Assembly (NCBI RefSeq): GCF_009684755.1
Contig: NZ_BLBC01000011.1
Location: 112,635 to 176,634, forward strand
Source: Capnocytophaga felis
GTDB lineage: Bacteria; Bacteroidota; Bacteroidia; Flavobacteriales; Flavobacteriaceae
Direction of reading: 5' to 3'
DNA length: 64,000 bases
The notes below the pieces were generated by a model that saw only the letters and a list, made by a program, of their open reading frames with translations, had not been told where the DNA came from and searched no databases. The position numbers and the translations under genes were made by a program. The stretch's first letter is position 1; each line of letters starts with the position of its first letter. Below are positions 28,162 to 37,173 of this stretch, piece after piece.

Positions 28162-28248
28162 TAAGGGATTAGTGGTTAGTGATTAGCAATTAGCTGTTGG
28201 CTTTTGGTGGGCGTAAGCATTACGCCCCTACTATTGCCTATTGCCTCA
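28162..28248. repeat. Palindromic intergenic spacer
   Basis: Contains gtggttagtgattagcaatt, a GGGCGTAA-GCAT-TACGCCC hairpin at about 28209-28226, and ctattgcctattgcctcac. Both word families of the spacer class occur here together. Confidence 0.65.
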
Positions 28249-31200
28249 CTACGGTTTAATTCCGTTACCTTTTAGGTCATTTTTATTGGATTTAACCGAT
28301 GTTTCAATATTTTTTAAACTCTCTTTCATTGCTTCGGTGTTATCAGCAGTACGTTTTGTATTGTGTTGAATTTCCAACTGAATGCCTATCATCTTGCTGG
28401 TTTGTGCCATTGTCTCGGCAAATCCTTGTTTGTTGATTTTGTTGGTTTCCAATTGTGCTAACCGAAGTCCTCCGAATTGACCCGCCAATAGGTCGGCTTG
28501 CTGTTCGGTGATGCCTCTGACAGCACCTTTGAGGGAGTTGCGGGAGGCTTCCGCTCCTTTATTGTCATATAAATTAGTACCGAGTTGCTTTCCGAGTTGC
28601 TCTAATTTGGCGTTGGTATTTTTAAACGTATTTTCAAACTGCCGACTTACTGCCTCTATCTTATCCTTGTCTAAGGTGTCCACGCCCTCGTTGAGCAGGT
28701 CGCCCATTTGTTCGTATAGGGGTTTTAATTGTTCACGCAGGTATTGATACTTAAAGGCATTGAATAGGGACGATTTTATTTTTTCTTCGGTAAACTCTGC
28801 AAACTGAGCAACATTACCCTGTGCTTGGGCAAGGGCATTAGCGAAATTATTCACGAAACCGTCGAAGTTCTCACCCATTACCACTTGTCGCATTTCGTTC
28901 TTTAGGTCAGCAAATTTTTGTTGTAATTTTTCAACGTCTTCTCCTGCTTTTTTCCATTGCTCATAGAACTGTTTTACATCGCCGTGCAACCATCCACGTT
29001 CATTGAGCATTTGAAAATAATCGCCCATCGTTTCCGATTTATTGAGCATTTCCAAAACTTGCTCAAAAATGGGTCTGTATGCTTCATCGCCGTTTTTTAT
29101 TAGCTCTCGGTAATATTGTTTCATTTCCTCCATACTACCTCCAATCATCTCGTGTACTTGTATTGAACTCAATGAACCTGTTTTAATTTTACCCGTGTCA
29201 AATCTGGATTCAGCAATTCTGTTATAAAGCTCTTTTTGCGTTTTTTCGGAACTTTCCGCTTCCTTTTGGTATTCTTGAAGCATTTGTAAGTCATAGCGAA
29301 ATTTGTTTTGTATTCCGTCTTGTGCGATTACTCCATCTTTGATAAGTTTATTGCGGAGTTCCAGTTGGTTGTTATATACCGAAAGTTCACGGACATTTTC
29401 TTTCAAGGCTAAATTTTGCTGACGAATGGTACGCAAGGCTTCAATATCGGCAAGCATCATTTTTACCTGTTGTTCTCGGGCTTTTTGTCGCCAACCTGTT
29501 AGCTGCTTGTAAATGGAACCAATTCCACTGAGCGAGCTGGTAATTCCGCCTACAATATCTCCCGAAGCTATCCGAGCAATCCCCGAGCCCAAGTCAAACA
29601 CTCCACCGGTAAGTTTGCTGATGTTATCCATCGCATCACGTACGCCATCGCCAAACACTGCTGATAAGCTATCGCCCCAATCTTTAAACGTTCCGATGGA
29701 CATTTTAACGGATTGGTCTAACGTATTCAAAGAAGTAGTAAGCCCGTCTGTGTCGCTTTCCTTTGCTGATTTTATGATTTCCTTAAAGGAATCTACCACT
29801 CTGGAAAAAGGGTTCTTCTCCCGTAAGATTCTGTTGAGTTCTTCTGCTTTGGCTTTGATGCGTTCAAATTCGGCAATGGTAATATTACTTACCCGTTTGA
29901 CCACTTCGCCCTGCTCGTTGATTTGGTCGTACTCAATACGCACCATTGTTTTGCCGTTCGTAGTGTTGTACGTCTTTGCCGAGTTTAGTACCTCGCTGGT
30001 ATATTTTGCGAAGTCTCGGAGTGTTTTATATCCTTTTTGAGATAGGTCGGAAAACAGTTTTTGATAGAAATCCGAGCTTTGCAAAATGGTAGCTTGTAAG
30101 TTACTTAAATCCTCTTCATATTTGGCTTTACGCATCTTTATAGCTTCGTTCACGGCATCGGCGTTGGCTTCATTACGTTGCTGTTCCAATAATGAAATAT
30201 CATTGTTATACTGCGTTTCAAGGGAAATACGTTTCTGATTGAATCCTTTGTATTCCTCTAAAAGGTCGGCGAACTTGTTACGGTCTCGTTTATTTTGCTC
30301 CTCGTTGGCGAGAAGTAACATTGCTTGAAGTTCTCGCAGACGTTCCATTTTTTGAGGGCTATCGGGGTCGGCATTGGTTTTGGTAATCGCCTCTTCCAAC
30401 GCTTTACGATAGCTTTCAACGCCTTTTAAATCGTTTTTAAATCGTTCTTTGGCTTCTTTTTCGCCTACCTTAGTTTTGTAGGCTTCGTACTCCTCGAATA
30501 ACTCCTTTTGTTTGCTGAGTTCTTTTTTGAGATTTTCCGTTTCGTGGCGATATTTGAGTGTTTCAACGGCTTTGTCCTCCAATGTGTTAAGTTGGTCGAT
30601 TCCGATTTTCAGCTTACTTTTTTTGTTAAATTCTTCCACCAATGTACGTACTTTTGCGAACTTATCTTTGAGGGCTTGTACCTCCATATCGTGCTTGTCA
30701 AAGGATTGTTTGCTGTATTCTTTGTCAAGTTCGGCGATTCTTTCAAGGAGTTTTTTGTATTCGTTTTCGAGTTTAGAGCTATCTGTTTTACTCCCTTTGA
30801 ATCCCATTTCTTGCTCTAATTTTTTCACTTCTGCTAAGAACTCATTCGCTATTTTTTGATATTCATTGAGTTGCTCTTCTGCTTTTTCGAGTTCTTTTTG
30901 TTTTCGTTCTTCCCCTGCTTTATCAACATCTTTTAAATACGCATTGAAATCAGAATTATTATGTGTGGAGGGTAACCCAGCCGTTCCCGAAGGTGCTGAG
31001 TGTGTCATACTCGCTATGACTTTATCCCAAAAGGAAGCACTTTCCCTTGCCGTTTTTTGGGATATATCTTGCTTTTTAAGCAATTCATCTGTCGCTTTTT
31101 CTAAGATTTTATTAGCCGCAGATTTGTAGAGCATCATTTGAATATATCTATTTTTATGCTTATCCATCCACGCTTCTAATTCATCGTAGGTTTTTAGTTT

Positions 31201-31959
31201 TCCTACTGTTTGCCCTAAGGTGTCATTGTATTGATTCAGAGCCTCTTGCTTTGAAAATACCCCTTTTTTTGTGAGTTTTAAAGTTTGCTCTAAATGCAAT
31301 AAATCTTGTACACCTTTTCGCACACTATTATCTCTTAGGGCTTCGTTTAACGCACCAATTTTGGCTTTTGCCTCATCTAATGCTTTTCCACCTTTGAATA
31401 AACTTATGAGCCATTCACCTATTTCATCGCCATAAACTGTTAGCAAGGTAATCCCCACCGATAGTAAGGAGTTCCAACTAAATAACGAACCGATGAGTTG
31501 TTTCCACACGGGCGTTGTCTTTTGCCCCGAAGCCTTTAATGCTTCGTTTTCAGCACGGAGTTTCGCCATTGCATCGGTTAAAATGGGAATGTTGTTGGCA
31601 ATCGCCATAAATCCCGTTTGTGCCGAATACGTAAAGGCGGGCAACTCCCGTGTGATTTGGTTCACGGAATTGCCTAAGGAGTTGAATTTATGTGTGCTTT
31701 TGGTTAAAGCATCATTTTGTTGTTTTGTGGCTTGGGTTTGTTTTTGTGTAGCTTCTGTTTGTTGTCGAGTGGTTTGTGTTTGTGTTTTTTTGGCTTGGGT
31801 ATTCCTGTTTAGTTCTTCCGTTTTCTGTTTAAATTTCTTTTTTACGTTCTCAACGGACTTGTCTAAATCTTTCAAGGAACCATCCAAGTTTTGGCTGTCA
31901 TCAATGGCTTTTGTCACTTTCATAGCCACTTCTATTTCAATAGGGTCTAAATCTTGCAT
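28249..31959 (-). CDS. Tail tape-measure protein
   Basis: 1236 residues, largely helical. Near the N-terminus are coiled coils with a low-complexity Gln/Thr repeat (TQTTRQQTEATQKQTQATKQ). Hydrophobic segments lie at about 165-190 (SLLSVGITLLTVYGDEIGEW) and in the middle (GGVFDLGSGIARIASGDIVG). Its length should set the tail length, estimated at about 0.15 nm per residue or near 185 nm, which is an inference. The start ATG overlaps the terminase stop (TAATG), so the two are translationally coupled, an unusual neighbour pair. Confidence 0.88.
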   Translation of the reverse strand: MQDLDPIEIEVAMKVTKAIDDSQNLDGSLKDLDKSVENVKKKFKQKTEELNRNTQAKKTQTQTTRQQTEATQKQTQATKQQNDALTKSTHKFNSLGNSVNQITRELPAFTYSAQTGFMAIANNIPILTDAMAKLRAENEALKASGQKTTPVWKQLIGSLFSWNSLLSVGITLLTVYGDEIGEWLISLFKGGKALDEAKAKIGALNEALRDNSVRKGVQDLLHLEQTLKLTKKGVFSKQEALNQYNDTLGQTVGKLKTYDELEAWMDKHKNRYIQMMLYKSAANKILEKATDELLKKQDISQKTARESASFWDKVIASMTHSAPSGTAGLPSTHNNSDFNAYLKDVDKAGEERKQKELEKAEEQLNEYQKIANEFLAEVKKLEQEMGFKGSKTDSSKLENEYKKLLERIAELDKEYSKQSFDKHDMEVQALKDKFAKVRTLVEEFNKKSKLKIGIDQLNTLEDKAVETLKYRHETENLKKELSKQKELFEEYEAYKTKVGEKEAKERFKNDLKGVESYRKALEEAITKTNADPDSPQKMERLRELQAMLLLANEEQNKRDRNKFADLLEEYKGFNQKRISLETQYNNDISLLEQQRNEANADAVNEAIKMRKAKYEEDLSNLQATILQSSDFYQKLFSDLSQKGYKTLRDFAKYTSEVLNSAKTYNTTNGKTMVRIEYDQINEQGEVVKRVSNITIAEFERIKAKAEELNRILREKNPFSRVVDSFKEIIKSAKESDTDGLTTSLNTLDQSVKMSIGTFKDWGDSLSAVFGDGVRDAMDNISKLTGGVFDLGSGIARIASGDIVGGITSSLSGIGSIYKQLTGWRQKAREQQVKMMLADIEALRTIRQQNLALKENVRELSVYNNQLELRNKLIKDGVIAQDGIQNKFRYDLQMLQEYQKEAESSEKTQKELYNRIAESRFDTGKIKTGSLSSIQVHEMIGGSMEEMKQYYRELIKNGDEAYRPIFEQVLEMLNKSETMGDYFQMLNERGWLHGDVKQFYEQWKKAGEDVEKLQQKFADLKNEMRQVVMGENFDGFVNNFANALAQAQGNVAQFAEFTEEKIKSSLFNAFKYQYLREQLKPLYEQMGDLLNEGVDTLDKDKIEAVSRQFENTFKNTNAKLEQLGKQLGTNLYDNKGAEASRNSLKGAVRGITEQQADLLAGQFGGLRLAQLETNKINKQGFAETMAQTSKMIGIQLEIQHNTKRTADNTEAMKESLKNIETSVKSNKNDLKGNGIKP

Positions 31960-33458
31960 TAGTATCTGTTTTTATTGGTTTGTTTTGCCCAAATTTTAGG
32001 CGGGGCAACGTCTTGTTTGTTTTTGTGATTGACTTTCCAAACCGCACCTTCTACGGCATCGGGGGCATCGTCATTGGCTCGGCTTTTGGGTGATAAAGCT
32101 AAAAACTGAAACTCAACTTCTTTCATATCTTTTGTATCCTTTAAACGTTCGTCAAAGATGAGTTTTCCGTTTCGGTTGAGCGGTTCTAACGTGCTTTCGA
32201 TACGGAAAAACTTTTCGGGCTTTTTGCGGTCATCGGCACGAAGCGGAAGTGTTAGGTTGTGCTTTTGTTCGCCCTTTTTGATTTCCATTTTCAGCGGTTC
32301 GTCCACCCACGGATATTCAATGAATAGATACACCGCCGTTTTTCCGTTTACGAAATTCAACACGTCGAATTGCCATTCTACCATTTCGGAGATGGACGTT
32401 TTTCGGCAACGAAGCCAAAGCACGTGATATTCGTCTTTGTATTTGCCTACCAATGCCGTTGCCTTGTAGTCGCCGTTCTTTTTGTAGGACGGGTCGGTAT
32501 AGGCTATTAGAAATTTGTACTTGCTGAGCGGTTGAACTTTACCGTAATTCAACTCTTTAAATACTTTACCGATAGTTAGCGGATTGTTAAAATATTCGCC
32601 TTGTACGGCTTTTTGGCTAATTTTGGATAACGCTCGGTCAATGTGTTCTTCGCTGTTTTTACTTGCCCACGTACTTTTGCCGTTCTTATCACGAATGTTG
32701 ATGATTTCGTGATGCGTACTTCGTTCAATGGCTTTTTTGATACAACAATAATCGGCAATGATGTTTCCGTTGAAAATCACTAATAACGGCTTATGAATAG
32801 ACCTTGCTCCGTAAAGGGCTTTTTCAAACCAATCCCATTTTTTGTCCACAATGTCGGGGTTTCGGCAATCCTCATCCGTGTCGAAGTCGTCGACCACAAT
32901 TACGTCGGGGCGGGCTTCTTTGTTCCTTGCCCCACGTGGCGACTGCCCCGCACCGATAGCCAAAAAAAGCGTTCCGCTGTTGGTCAAAAAATTGTCTTCT
33001 GCCCAATTGCCCCAATTGGCTTGCTCGCCGTAATCGTTACTGATTCGGGGGTTTTGTTCAAAGGCTTGTTTGAGCGGTGCTAACAACCGCACGGCACTTT
33101 CTTTGGTCGCCGACGTGTAAATGACAAACTTCTTTTTGCCCGTGAGTGCCAAATAAGCAATTTCCATCATTGTACGTCCCGATTTTGCCAACTCCCGAGA
33201 CCACGCCCGCACCTCGTACCATTCGGAATTGCCCAGTACCCTTTTGGTTGATTTTTTATGAAAATCAGCGGGTTCTGCGGTGCAATATTCCCGAAAGTAA
33301 TATTTAAACCACGCCTCGGGGTCGGTTTCTAATTTTTTAATCCGTTCGGCTTTAGCAATGGGGTTTTCGTTTAAATCAACGGTATCCTCACGCAACAAAT
33401 TCTTATAAAATTCCTGCCATTGTCCAAAGGCTTTTTTGTCGTCTGCGGATAGTTTCAT
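31959..33458 (-). CDS. Terminase large subunit
   Basis: 499 residues. Walker B-like VIVVDDFD (187-194) and a C-terminal nuclease domain with acidic residues at Asp322 (IAYTDPSYK), Glu381 (FIEYPW) and the NDDAPDAVEGAVW segment are visible. The usual Walker A is degenerate (ELAKSGRTM), as in Mu gp28-like enzymes. Family knowledge: it packages phage DNA into proheads by ATP-driven translocation and cuts host-flanked ends. Located after the small subunit with a 2-bp gap. Confidence 0.9.
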   Translation of the reverse strand: MKLSADDKKAFGQWQEFYKNLLREDTVDLNENPIAKAERIKKLETDPEAWFKYYFREYCTAEPADFHKKSTKRVLGNSEWYEVRAWSRELAKSGRTMMEIAYLALTGKKKFVIYTSATKESAVRLLAPLKQAFEQNPRISNDYGEQANWGNWAEDNFLTNSGTLFLAIGAGQSPRGARNKEARPDVIVVDDFDTDEDCRNPDIVDKKWDWFEKALYGARSIHKPLLVIFNGNIIADYCCIKKAIERSTHHEIINIRDKNGKSTWASKNSEEHIDRALSKISQKAVQGEYFNNPLTIGKVFKELNYGKVQPLSKYKFLIAYTDPSYKKNGDYKATALVGKYKDEYHVLWLRCRKTSISEMVEWQFDVLNFVNGKTAVYLFIEYPWVDEPLKMEIKKGEQKHNLTLPLRADDRKKPEKFFRIESTLEPLNRNGKLIFDERLKDTKDMKEVEFQFLALSPKSRANDDAPDAVEGAVWKVNHKNKQDVAPPKIWAKQTNKNRY

Positions 33459-33460
33459 AT

Positions 33461-33919
33461 TTATTTCATTTTATCTTTAATATACACGTCCACCCAGTGC
33501 GATACCTCTTGGGCTTTTTCCAAGTTCTGCGACCGCATAAAATTCAAAAAGCCCGTAAGAGCGTTGATTGCCTCGCTTACGCTTGCTTTGGTTTCCAACT
33601 CTTTGATGTCTTTAATCAGATTTCGACGGATGTTACTTTCTTTATAATCGGCATATCGTTTGCCCTGTTCTTTGTTTTGAATTACGCTGTTAAGTTCCTC
33701 CAACTCCTCCAACAGCAATGCCATTTGTTCGTTGCGTGTCAGCACCAAATTACGCTTGTAGCGTTCCCAATTGCCATCATTTATCCACTGGGCAATGGTT
33801 TTGACCGTAACGCCCACCTTTTGAGCCAATTCCGTTTGTGAGGTGATGTTTTCACGAACGTAGAGGAGTTTAGCGTACTCCTGTAATCGTTGTTTCTCGT
33901 CATTTGTTAGTCTTGCCAT
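33461..33919 (-). CDS. Terminase small subunit (DUF1804/Mu gp27-like)
   Basis: 152 residues. The N-terminal HTH (SQTELAQKVGVTVKTIAQWI followed by NDGNW) is typical of small terminases of Mu-like phages, followed by a long helical region (LLEELEELNSVIQNKEQGKR). It probably recognises the pac site. First gene of the minus-strand block. Confidence 0.82.
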   Translation of the reverse strand: MARLTNDEKQRLQEYAKLLYVRENITSQTELAQKVGVTVKTIAQWINDGNWERYKRNLVLTRNEQMALLLEELEELNSVIQNKEQGKRYADYKESNIRRNLIKDIKELETKASVSEAINALTGFLNFMRSQNLEKAQEVSHWVDVYIKDKMK

Positions 33920-33929
33920 TTTTTTTGCT

Positions 33930-33978
33930 TTTAGCTTTTGGCGATTGGCTAATAGCTAAAAGCCAACTGCCAAAAGTG
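33930..33978. repeat. Palindromic intergenic spacer
   Basis: AGCTTTTGGCGATTGGCTA and AGCCAACTGCCAAAAG form a long imperfect inverted repeat in front of the terminase genes. It belongs to the spacer class but uses the ttggc/gccaa vocabulary. Confidence 0.65.
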
Positions 33979-34033
33979 TTATTTCCACTGCAAAAGTCTT
34001 TCATATAAATAGCCTACTAAAACTGACGAATTT

Positions 34034-34077
34034 TTTTACCCCTATTTTAACGGTATTTTACCCCCATTTTAAGGGTA
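34034..34077. promoter_or_regulatory. 22-bp tandem direct repeat in the divergent late promoter region
   Basis: TTTTACCCC(T/C)ATTTTAA(C/G)GGTA occurs twice head-to-tail at 34034-34055 and 34056-34077. It lies between the divergent terminase and protease genes and is a candidate activator site for late transcription. The core ACCCCTATTTTAA also occurs, inverted, at the left prophage end. Confidence 0.6.
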
Positions 34078-34173
34078 AAAAAAATCACCAACTTTTCAGG
34101 ATGAAAAACCCGCCACAATTTTGCACCAACGAAAATCGGTACTCCCGATGTCGAATTACAAACTATCAAAACA

Positions 34174-35142
34174 ATGAGCAACGAGTTAGAATTTATATTG
34201 AGTGATGAGAGTGTAGCCAATTCGTATGGCTTCCACGTACTTACTGAAGGAATAAACCTCCAACGATTCAATTCCAATCCTGTGATGTTAAATAATCATA
34301 GAAACGACACAAAGGATGTTTTGGGTTCGTGGAAAGACTTACGAAAAGAAAACGGGAAGCTATACGCTAAGCCTGATTTTGATACTGAAGATAACGAAGG
34401 CAAGGAAGTAGTACGTAAGGTACAGCGAGGAAAAATCAAAGGGGCTTCCGTTGGAATTATATTCAAAAAAGAAGCTATGCAGCTCCAAAACGGCAAATTG
34501 GTACTAACTGAATGTGAGTTGTTAGAGGCTTCCATCGTAGCCGTTCCCAGCAACGCTCACGCCATAACTCTTTATCACGCCGAGGGGAAACCTTATACCG
34601 AGGCAGAAATACAAGCGTTATGCTTAAGTGTTCACCAAAATAGTAATTTAAAATTTGATAATACAATGAATAAAGAAATTTTATCACTGTTAAAATTGGC
34701 AGATAATGCCAATGAGGATGCCGTAAAAGAGGCAATAAAAGACACCATTGCCAATCTTTCGGCGGTAACCGCAGATCGGGACCAACTTAAAACCGAAGTG
34801 ACCAACCTACGAGAGGCACAGACCCAACGCCAAACTGCTGAATTTTCAGCCGAGTTGGAAAGAGCCATTAAAGACGGTCGCATTGATGCCGACGGAGCGG
34901 AACCGGTTAAGGAACTCCAAAAGGCTAACCACGCCCAAGCGATGAAGTTGTTGGCTGGGCTCAAACCGCACGCTTCTGTGAATGACCAAATCAACAAAGG
35001 CGATTCAGCCAGTGAGTTGGCAAAGCTTAGCTGGGACGAACTTGACAAACAAGGCAAGTTGGCTTATCTGAAAGCAAATGATTTTACCCTTTATGCGGAA
35101 AAATTCAAAGCTAAGTTTGGGAAAGAACCGAATGCGAATTAG
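34174..35142 (+). CDS. Prohead protease with C-terminal scaffold
   Basis: 322 residues. The N-terminal domain has the herpesvirus/HK97-type protease residues in LNNHRN (His42) and GASVG (Ser92). The C-terminal part from about 165 on (MNKEILSLLKLADN) is a coiled-coil scaffold with KTEVTNLREAQTQRQTAEF. Mu makes protease gpI and scaffold gpZ from nested starts; here an in-frame ATG at 34666 would yield a scaffold-only product of 158 residues. Confidence 0.85.
   Translation: MSNELEFILSDESVANSYGFHVLTEGINLQRFNSNPVMLNNHRNDTKDVLGSWKDLRKENGKLYAKPDFDTEDNEGKEVVRKVQRGKIKGASVGIIFKKEAMQLQNGKLVLTECELLEASIVAVPSNAHAITLYHAEGKPYTEAEIQALCLSVHQNSNLKFDNTMNKEILSLLKLADNANEDAVKEAIKDTIANLSAVTADRDQLKTEVTNLREAQTQRQTAEFSAELERAIKDGRIDADGAEPVKELQKANHAQAMKLLAGLKPHASVNDQINKGDSASELAKLSWDELDKQGKLAYLKANDFTLYAEKFKAKFGKEPNAN
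34666..35142 (+). CDS. Nested scaffold protein (internal start)
   Basis: The in-frame ATG at 34666 (codon 165) begins exactly at the protease/scaffold boundary, and the preceding gataatacaatg is A-rich like other starts in this phage. The product (158 residues, MNKEILSLLKLADNANED) would match Mu gpZ. It is an inference based on layout; no experimental evidence is available here. Confidence 0.45.
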   Translation: MNKEILSLLKLADNANEDAVKEAIKDTIANLSAVTADRDQLKTEVTNLREAQTQRQTAEFSAELERAIKDGRIDADGAEPVKELQKANHAQAMKLLAGLKPHASVNDQINKGDSASELAKLSWDELDKQGKLAYLKANDFTLYAEKFKAKFGKEPNAN

Positions 35143-35262
35143 CGAATAGGAGTTAGCGAATAGCGAATAGCAATTAGTTTATTAGCAATCAGAGAACTAA
35201 CCACTAATTGCTAATCACTGACCACTATACACTATACGCTAATCCCTAACCACTAAATTAGT
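35143..35262. repeat. Palindromic intergenic spacer
   Basis: gcgaatagcgaatagcaatt is followed by its counterpart words (ccactaattgctaatcactg and tatacgctaatccctaacc). A long imperfect hairpin between protease/scaffold and major capsid genes. Confidence 0.7.
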
Positions 35263-35284
35263 AATCAATTAAAAATCAATAAAA

Positions 35285-36187
35285 ATGGCAATTCAAAAAG
35301 AAATCTGGATACAGGCTATTGTAGAGGCGTTTTTTGCCGATGATAGTTTCGTATCAAAATCGTACAACGCCGATGTATTTGTCAATCAGGGCAAATCGGT
35401 ACATATACCCAATGCGGGAGCTCCGTCAGGCGTTGAGAAAAACCGAACCACATTTCCAGCACAGGTAAACACACGTACTGATGTGGATTTGAAATTTGAC
35501 TTGGATGAGTTCACTACCAATCCAATTCGTATTCCGCACGCCGACACGGTGGAGCTATCGTACGACAAACGCACAAGCGTTTTGCGTCAGGACAAATCCG
35601 CTCTTATCAACAGAGCCAGTGAGGCGATTTTGTTCAGTTGGCTACCTGACAACGCCCACACCATTGAAACTTCGGGCAAGGCTGTAACCGCTCACAGCCC
35701 ATCAGCAACAGGAAACCGAAAAGCCTTTACCAAAGAGGACGTACGTAAGGCAATGGTTAAGTTCAATGCTCAAAACGTGCCACAAACAGGACGTTATTTG
35801 CTTGTAGATGCTGAAATGTACGGGCAGTTATTGGATAGCTTGACCACGCAAGAAGCAATGGCATTCCATAATACGGCGAATGTGCAAAAGGGTGTTTTAG
35901 GGCAACTGTATGGTTTCCAAATTCTGATGCGTAGCCGTGTGGGAGTTTATGCTAACAACGGAGCGAAAAAAGAATTTACGGCGGTGGGAGCCGCTACCGA
36001 TGTAGCGTGTGCGTTGGCTTGGCACGAGGACAGCGTATGCCGTGCAATGGGCGAAGTAGAAATGTTTGACAACATTTCCGACCCAACTTACTACGGCGAC
36101 ATTTATTCCTTCTTGGTGCGTTGTGGCGGACGTGCAATGCGTAACGATGTAGCCGGATTGTTGGCAATCAAACAAGCAACAGTGTAA
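35285..36187 (+). CDS. Major capsid protein
   Basis: 300 residues. Typical coat protein pattern: N-terminal IQAIVEAFFADDSFVSKSYN, LDEFTTNPIRIPHADTVELS in the middle and GRYLLVDAEMYGQLL toward the C-terminus. Located after the protease/scaffold as in Mu-like phages. The fold is presumably HK97-like. Confidence 0.85.
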   Translation: MAIQKEIWIQAIVEAFFADDSFVSKSYNADVFVNQGKSVHIPNAGAPSGVEKNRTTFPAQVNTRTDVDLKFDLDEFTTNPIRIPHADTVELSYDKRTSVLRQDKSALINRASEAILFSWLPDNAHTIETSGKAVTAHSPSATGNRKAFTKEDVRKAMVKFNAQNVPQTGRYLLVDAEMYGQLLDSLTTQEAMAFHNTANVQKGVLGQLYGFQILMRSRVGVYANNGAKKEFTAVGAATDVACALAWHEDSVCRAMGEVEMFDNISDPTYYGDIYSFLVRCGGRAMRNDVAGLLAIKQATV

Positions 36188-36258
36188 TAGGCAATGGGCA
36201 AAAGGTATTAGGCAATAGTTGGTGCGACACAATTCTATTGCCTGTTGCCTAACCCCTA
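36188..36258. repeat. Palindromic intergenic spacer
   Basis: taggcaatgggcaaaaggta is followed by attctattgcctgttgccta. The two halves are complementary. It sits downstream of the capsid gene and could act as a transcription-attenuating hairpin. Confidence 0.7.
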
Positions 36259-36279
36259 ATGTCTCAAAAAGAAAAAGCT

Positions 36280-36765
36280 ATGAAAAAGAAACTGTTGTAC
36301 TTGGTTATCCACTGCACGGCAACCCCCGAAGGTCGGGAAGTATCGTCCGATGAGATTCGGAAGTGGCACTTATCACCCAAGCCACAAGGGCGAGGCTGGA
36401 AGCAGGTAGGTTATACCGATATGATTCACTTAAACGGAGCGATTGAGCGTTTAGTTCCCAACAACGAAGACGCGTTTGTGGACGAATGGGAAATTACCAA
36501 CGGAGCAAAAGGTATCAACAGCGTGGCACGTCATATCGTCTATGTCGGCGGGTGTGAGCCACACGGGCAAACAGCAAAAGATACCCGAACGCCTGCACAG
36601 CGGGAGGCTTTAGCAAAATTCGTGAGAAATTTTGTAAGTAAAAATCCCGATGTGAAAGTTGCCGGACACAATCAGTTTACTGCCAAAGCCTGTCCTTCGT
36701 TTGATGTTCCGAAGTGGCTAAGAAGTATCGGTATTCCCGAGAAAAACATTTATAAAGGTAAATAG
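36280..36765 (+). CDS. N-acetylmuramoyl-L-alanine amidase (phage endolysin)
   Basis: 161 residues from ATG 36280; an upstream ATG at 36259 lies inside the spacer repeat and is less likely. An Amidase_2-type fold with zinc ligands His in LVIHCTAT, His in AGHNQF and the following Cys in KACPSFDV; RGWKQVGYTDMIHLNGAIE is characteristic. It hydrolyses the bond between MurNAc and L-alanine. No signal peptide; export presumably depends on the small membrane protein encoded next. Confidence 0.9.
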   Translation: MKKKLLYLVIHCTATPEGREVSSDEIRKWHLSPKPQGRGWKQVGYTDMIHLNGAIERLVPNNEDAFVDEWEITNGAKGINSVARHIVYVGGCEPHGQTAKDTRTPAQREALAKFVRNFVSKNPDVKVAGHNQFTAKACPSFDVPKWLRSIGIPEKNIYKGK

Positions 36766-36823
36766 GCAAAAAATACTAAAAAAACTATTTCCTATTACCT
36801 AACTACTAACAACTTAAAAGAAA

Positions 36824-37153
36824 ATGAGACTACCGCAACCGTTTAAAATTACGGATATACAAAAATACCCAAGGGCGGTAGTGATTGCACTGCTTATCGG
36901 ATTCCTATTGATTTTTTCAACTGTTATAGGGCATCTGTACAATCGTAAGGAAGTGATTGCCGACAAATGCGAAGCTGAAAAACAACGCCTTTATGAGGTA
37001 ATCATCACCGAACGCAACGAGCGGATAAGGCTGTACGAATCGCTGATTTTCTACAAGAATGAGGCGAATAGTTACAAGAGGCAATCCGATAGTATGATGC
37101 AACAAACCAAACCTTTGGTAAGTAAAATTTTGGCTGAAAAGCCTATTAAATAA
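36824..37153 (+). CDS. Holin-like membrane protein
   Basis: 109 residues with one membrane segment at about 18-40 (VVIALLIGFLLIFSTVIGHL) and a charged coiled coil behind it. It comes directly after the amidase, so a holin or spanin role is the natural inference, but the topology (N-in, long C-terminal coil) is also compatible with a spanin. Confidence 0.65.
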   Translation: MRLPQPFKITDIQKYPRAVVIALLIGFLLIFSTVIGHLYNRKEVIADKCEAEKQRLYEVIITERNERIRLYESLIFYKNEANSYKRQSDSMMQQTKPLVSKILAEKPIK

Positions 37154-37173
37154 CATTTAAAATTGATTTAAAG

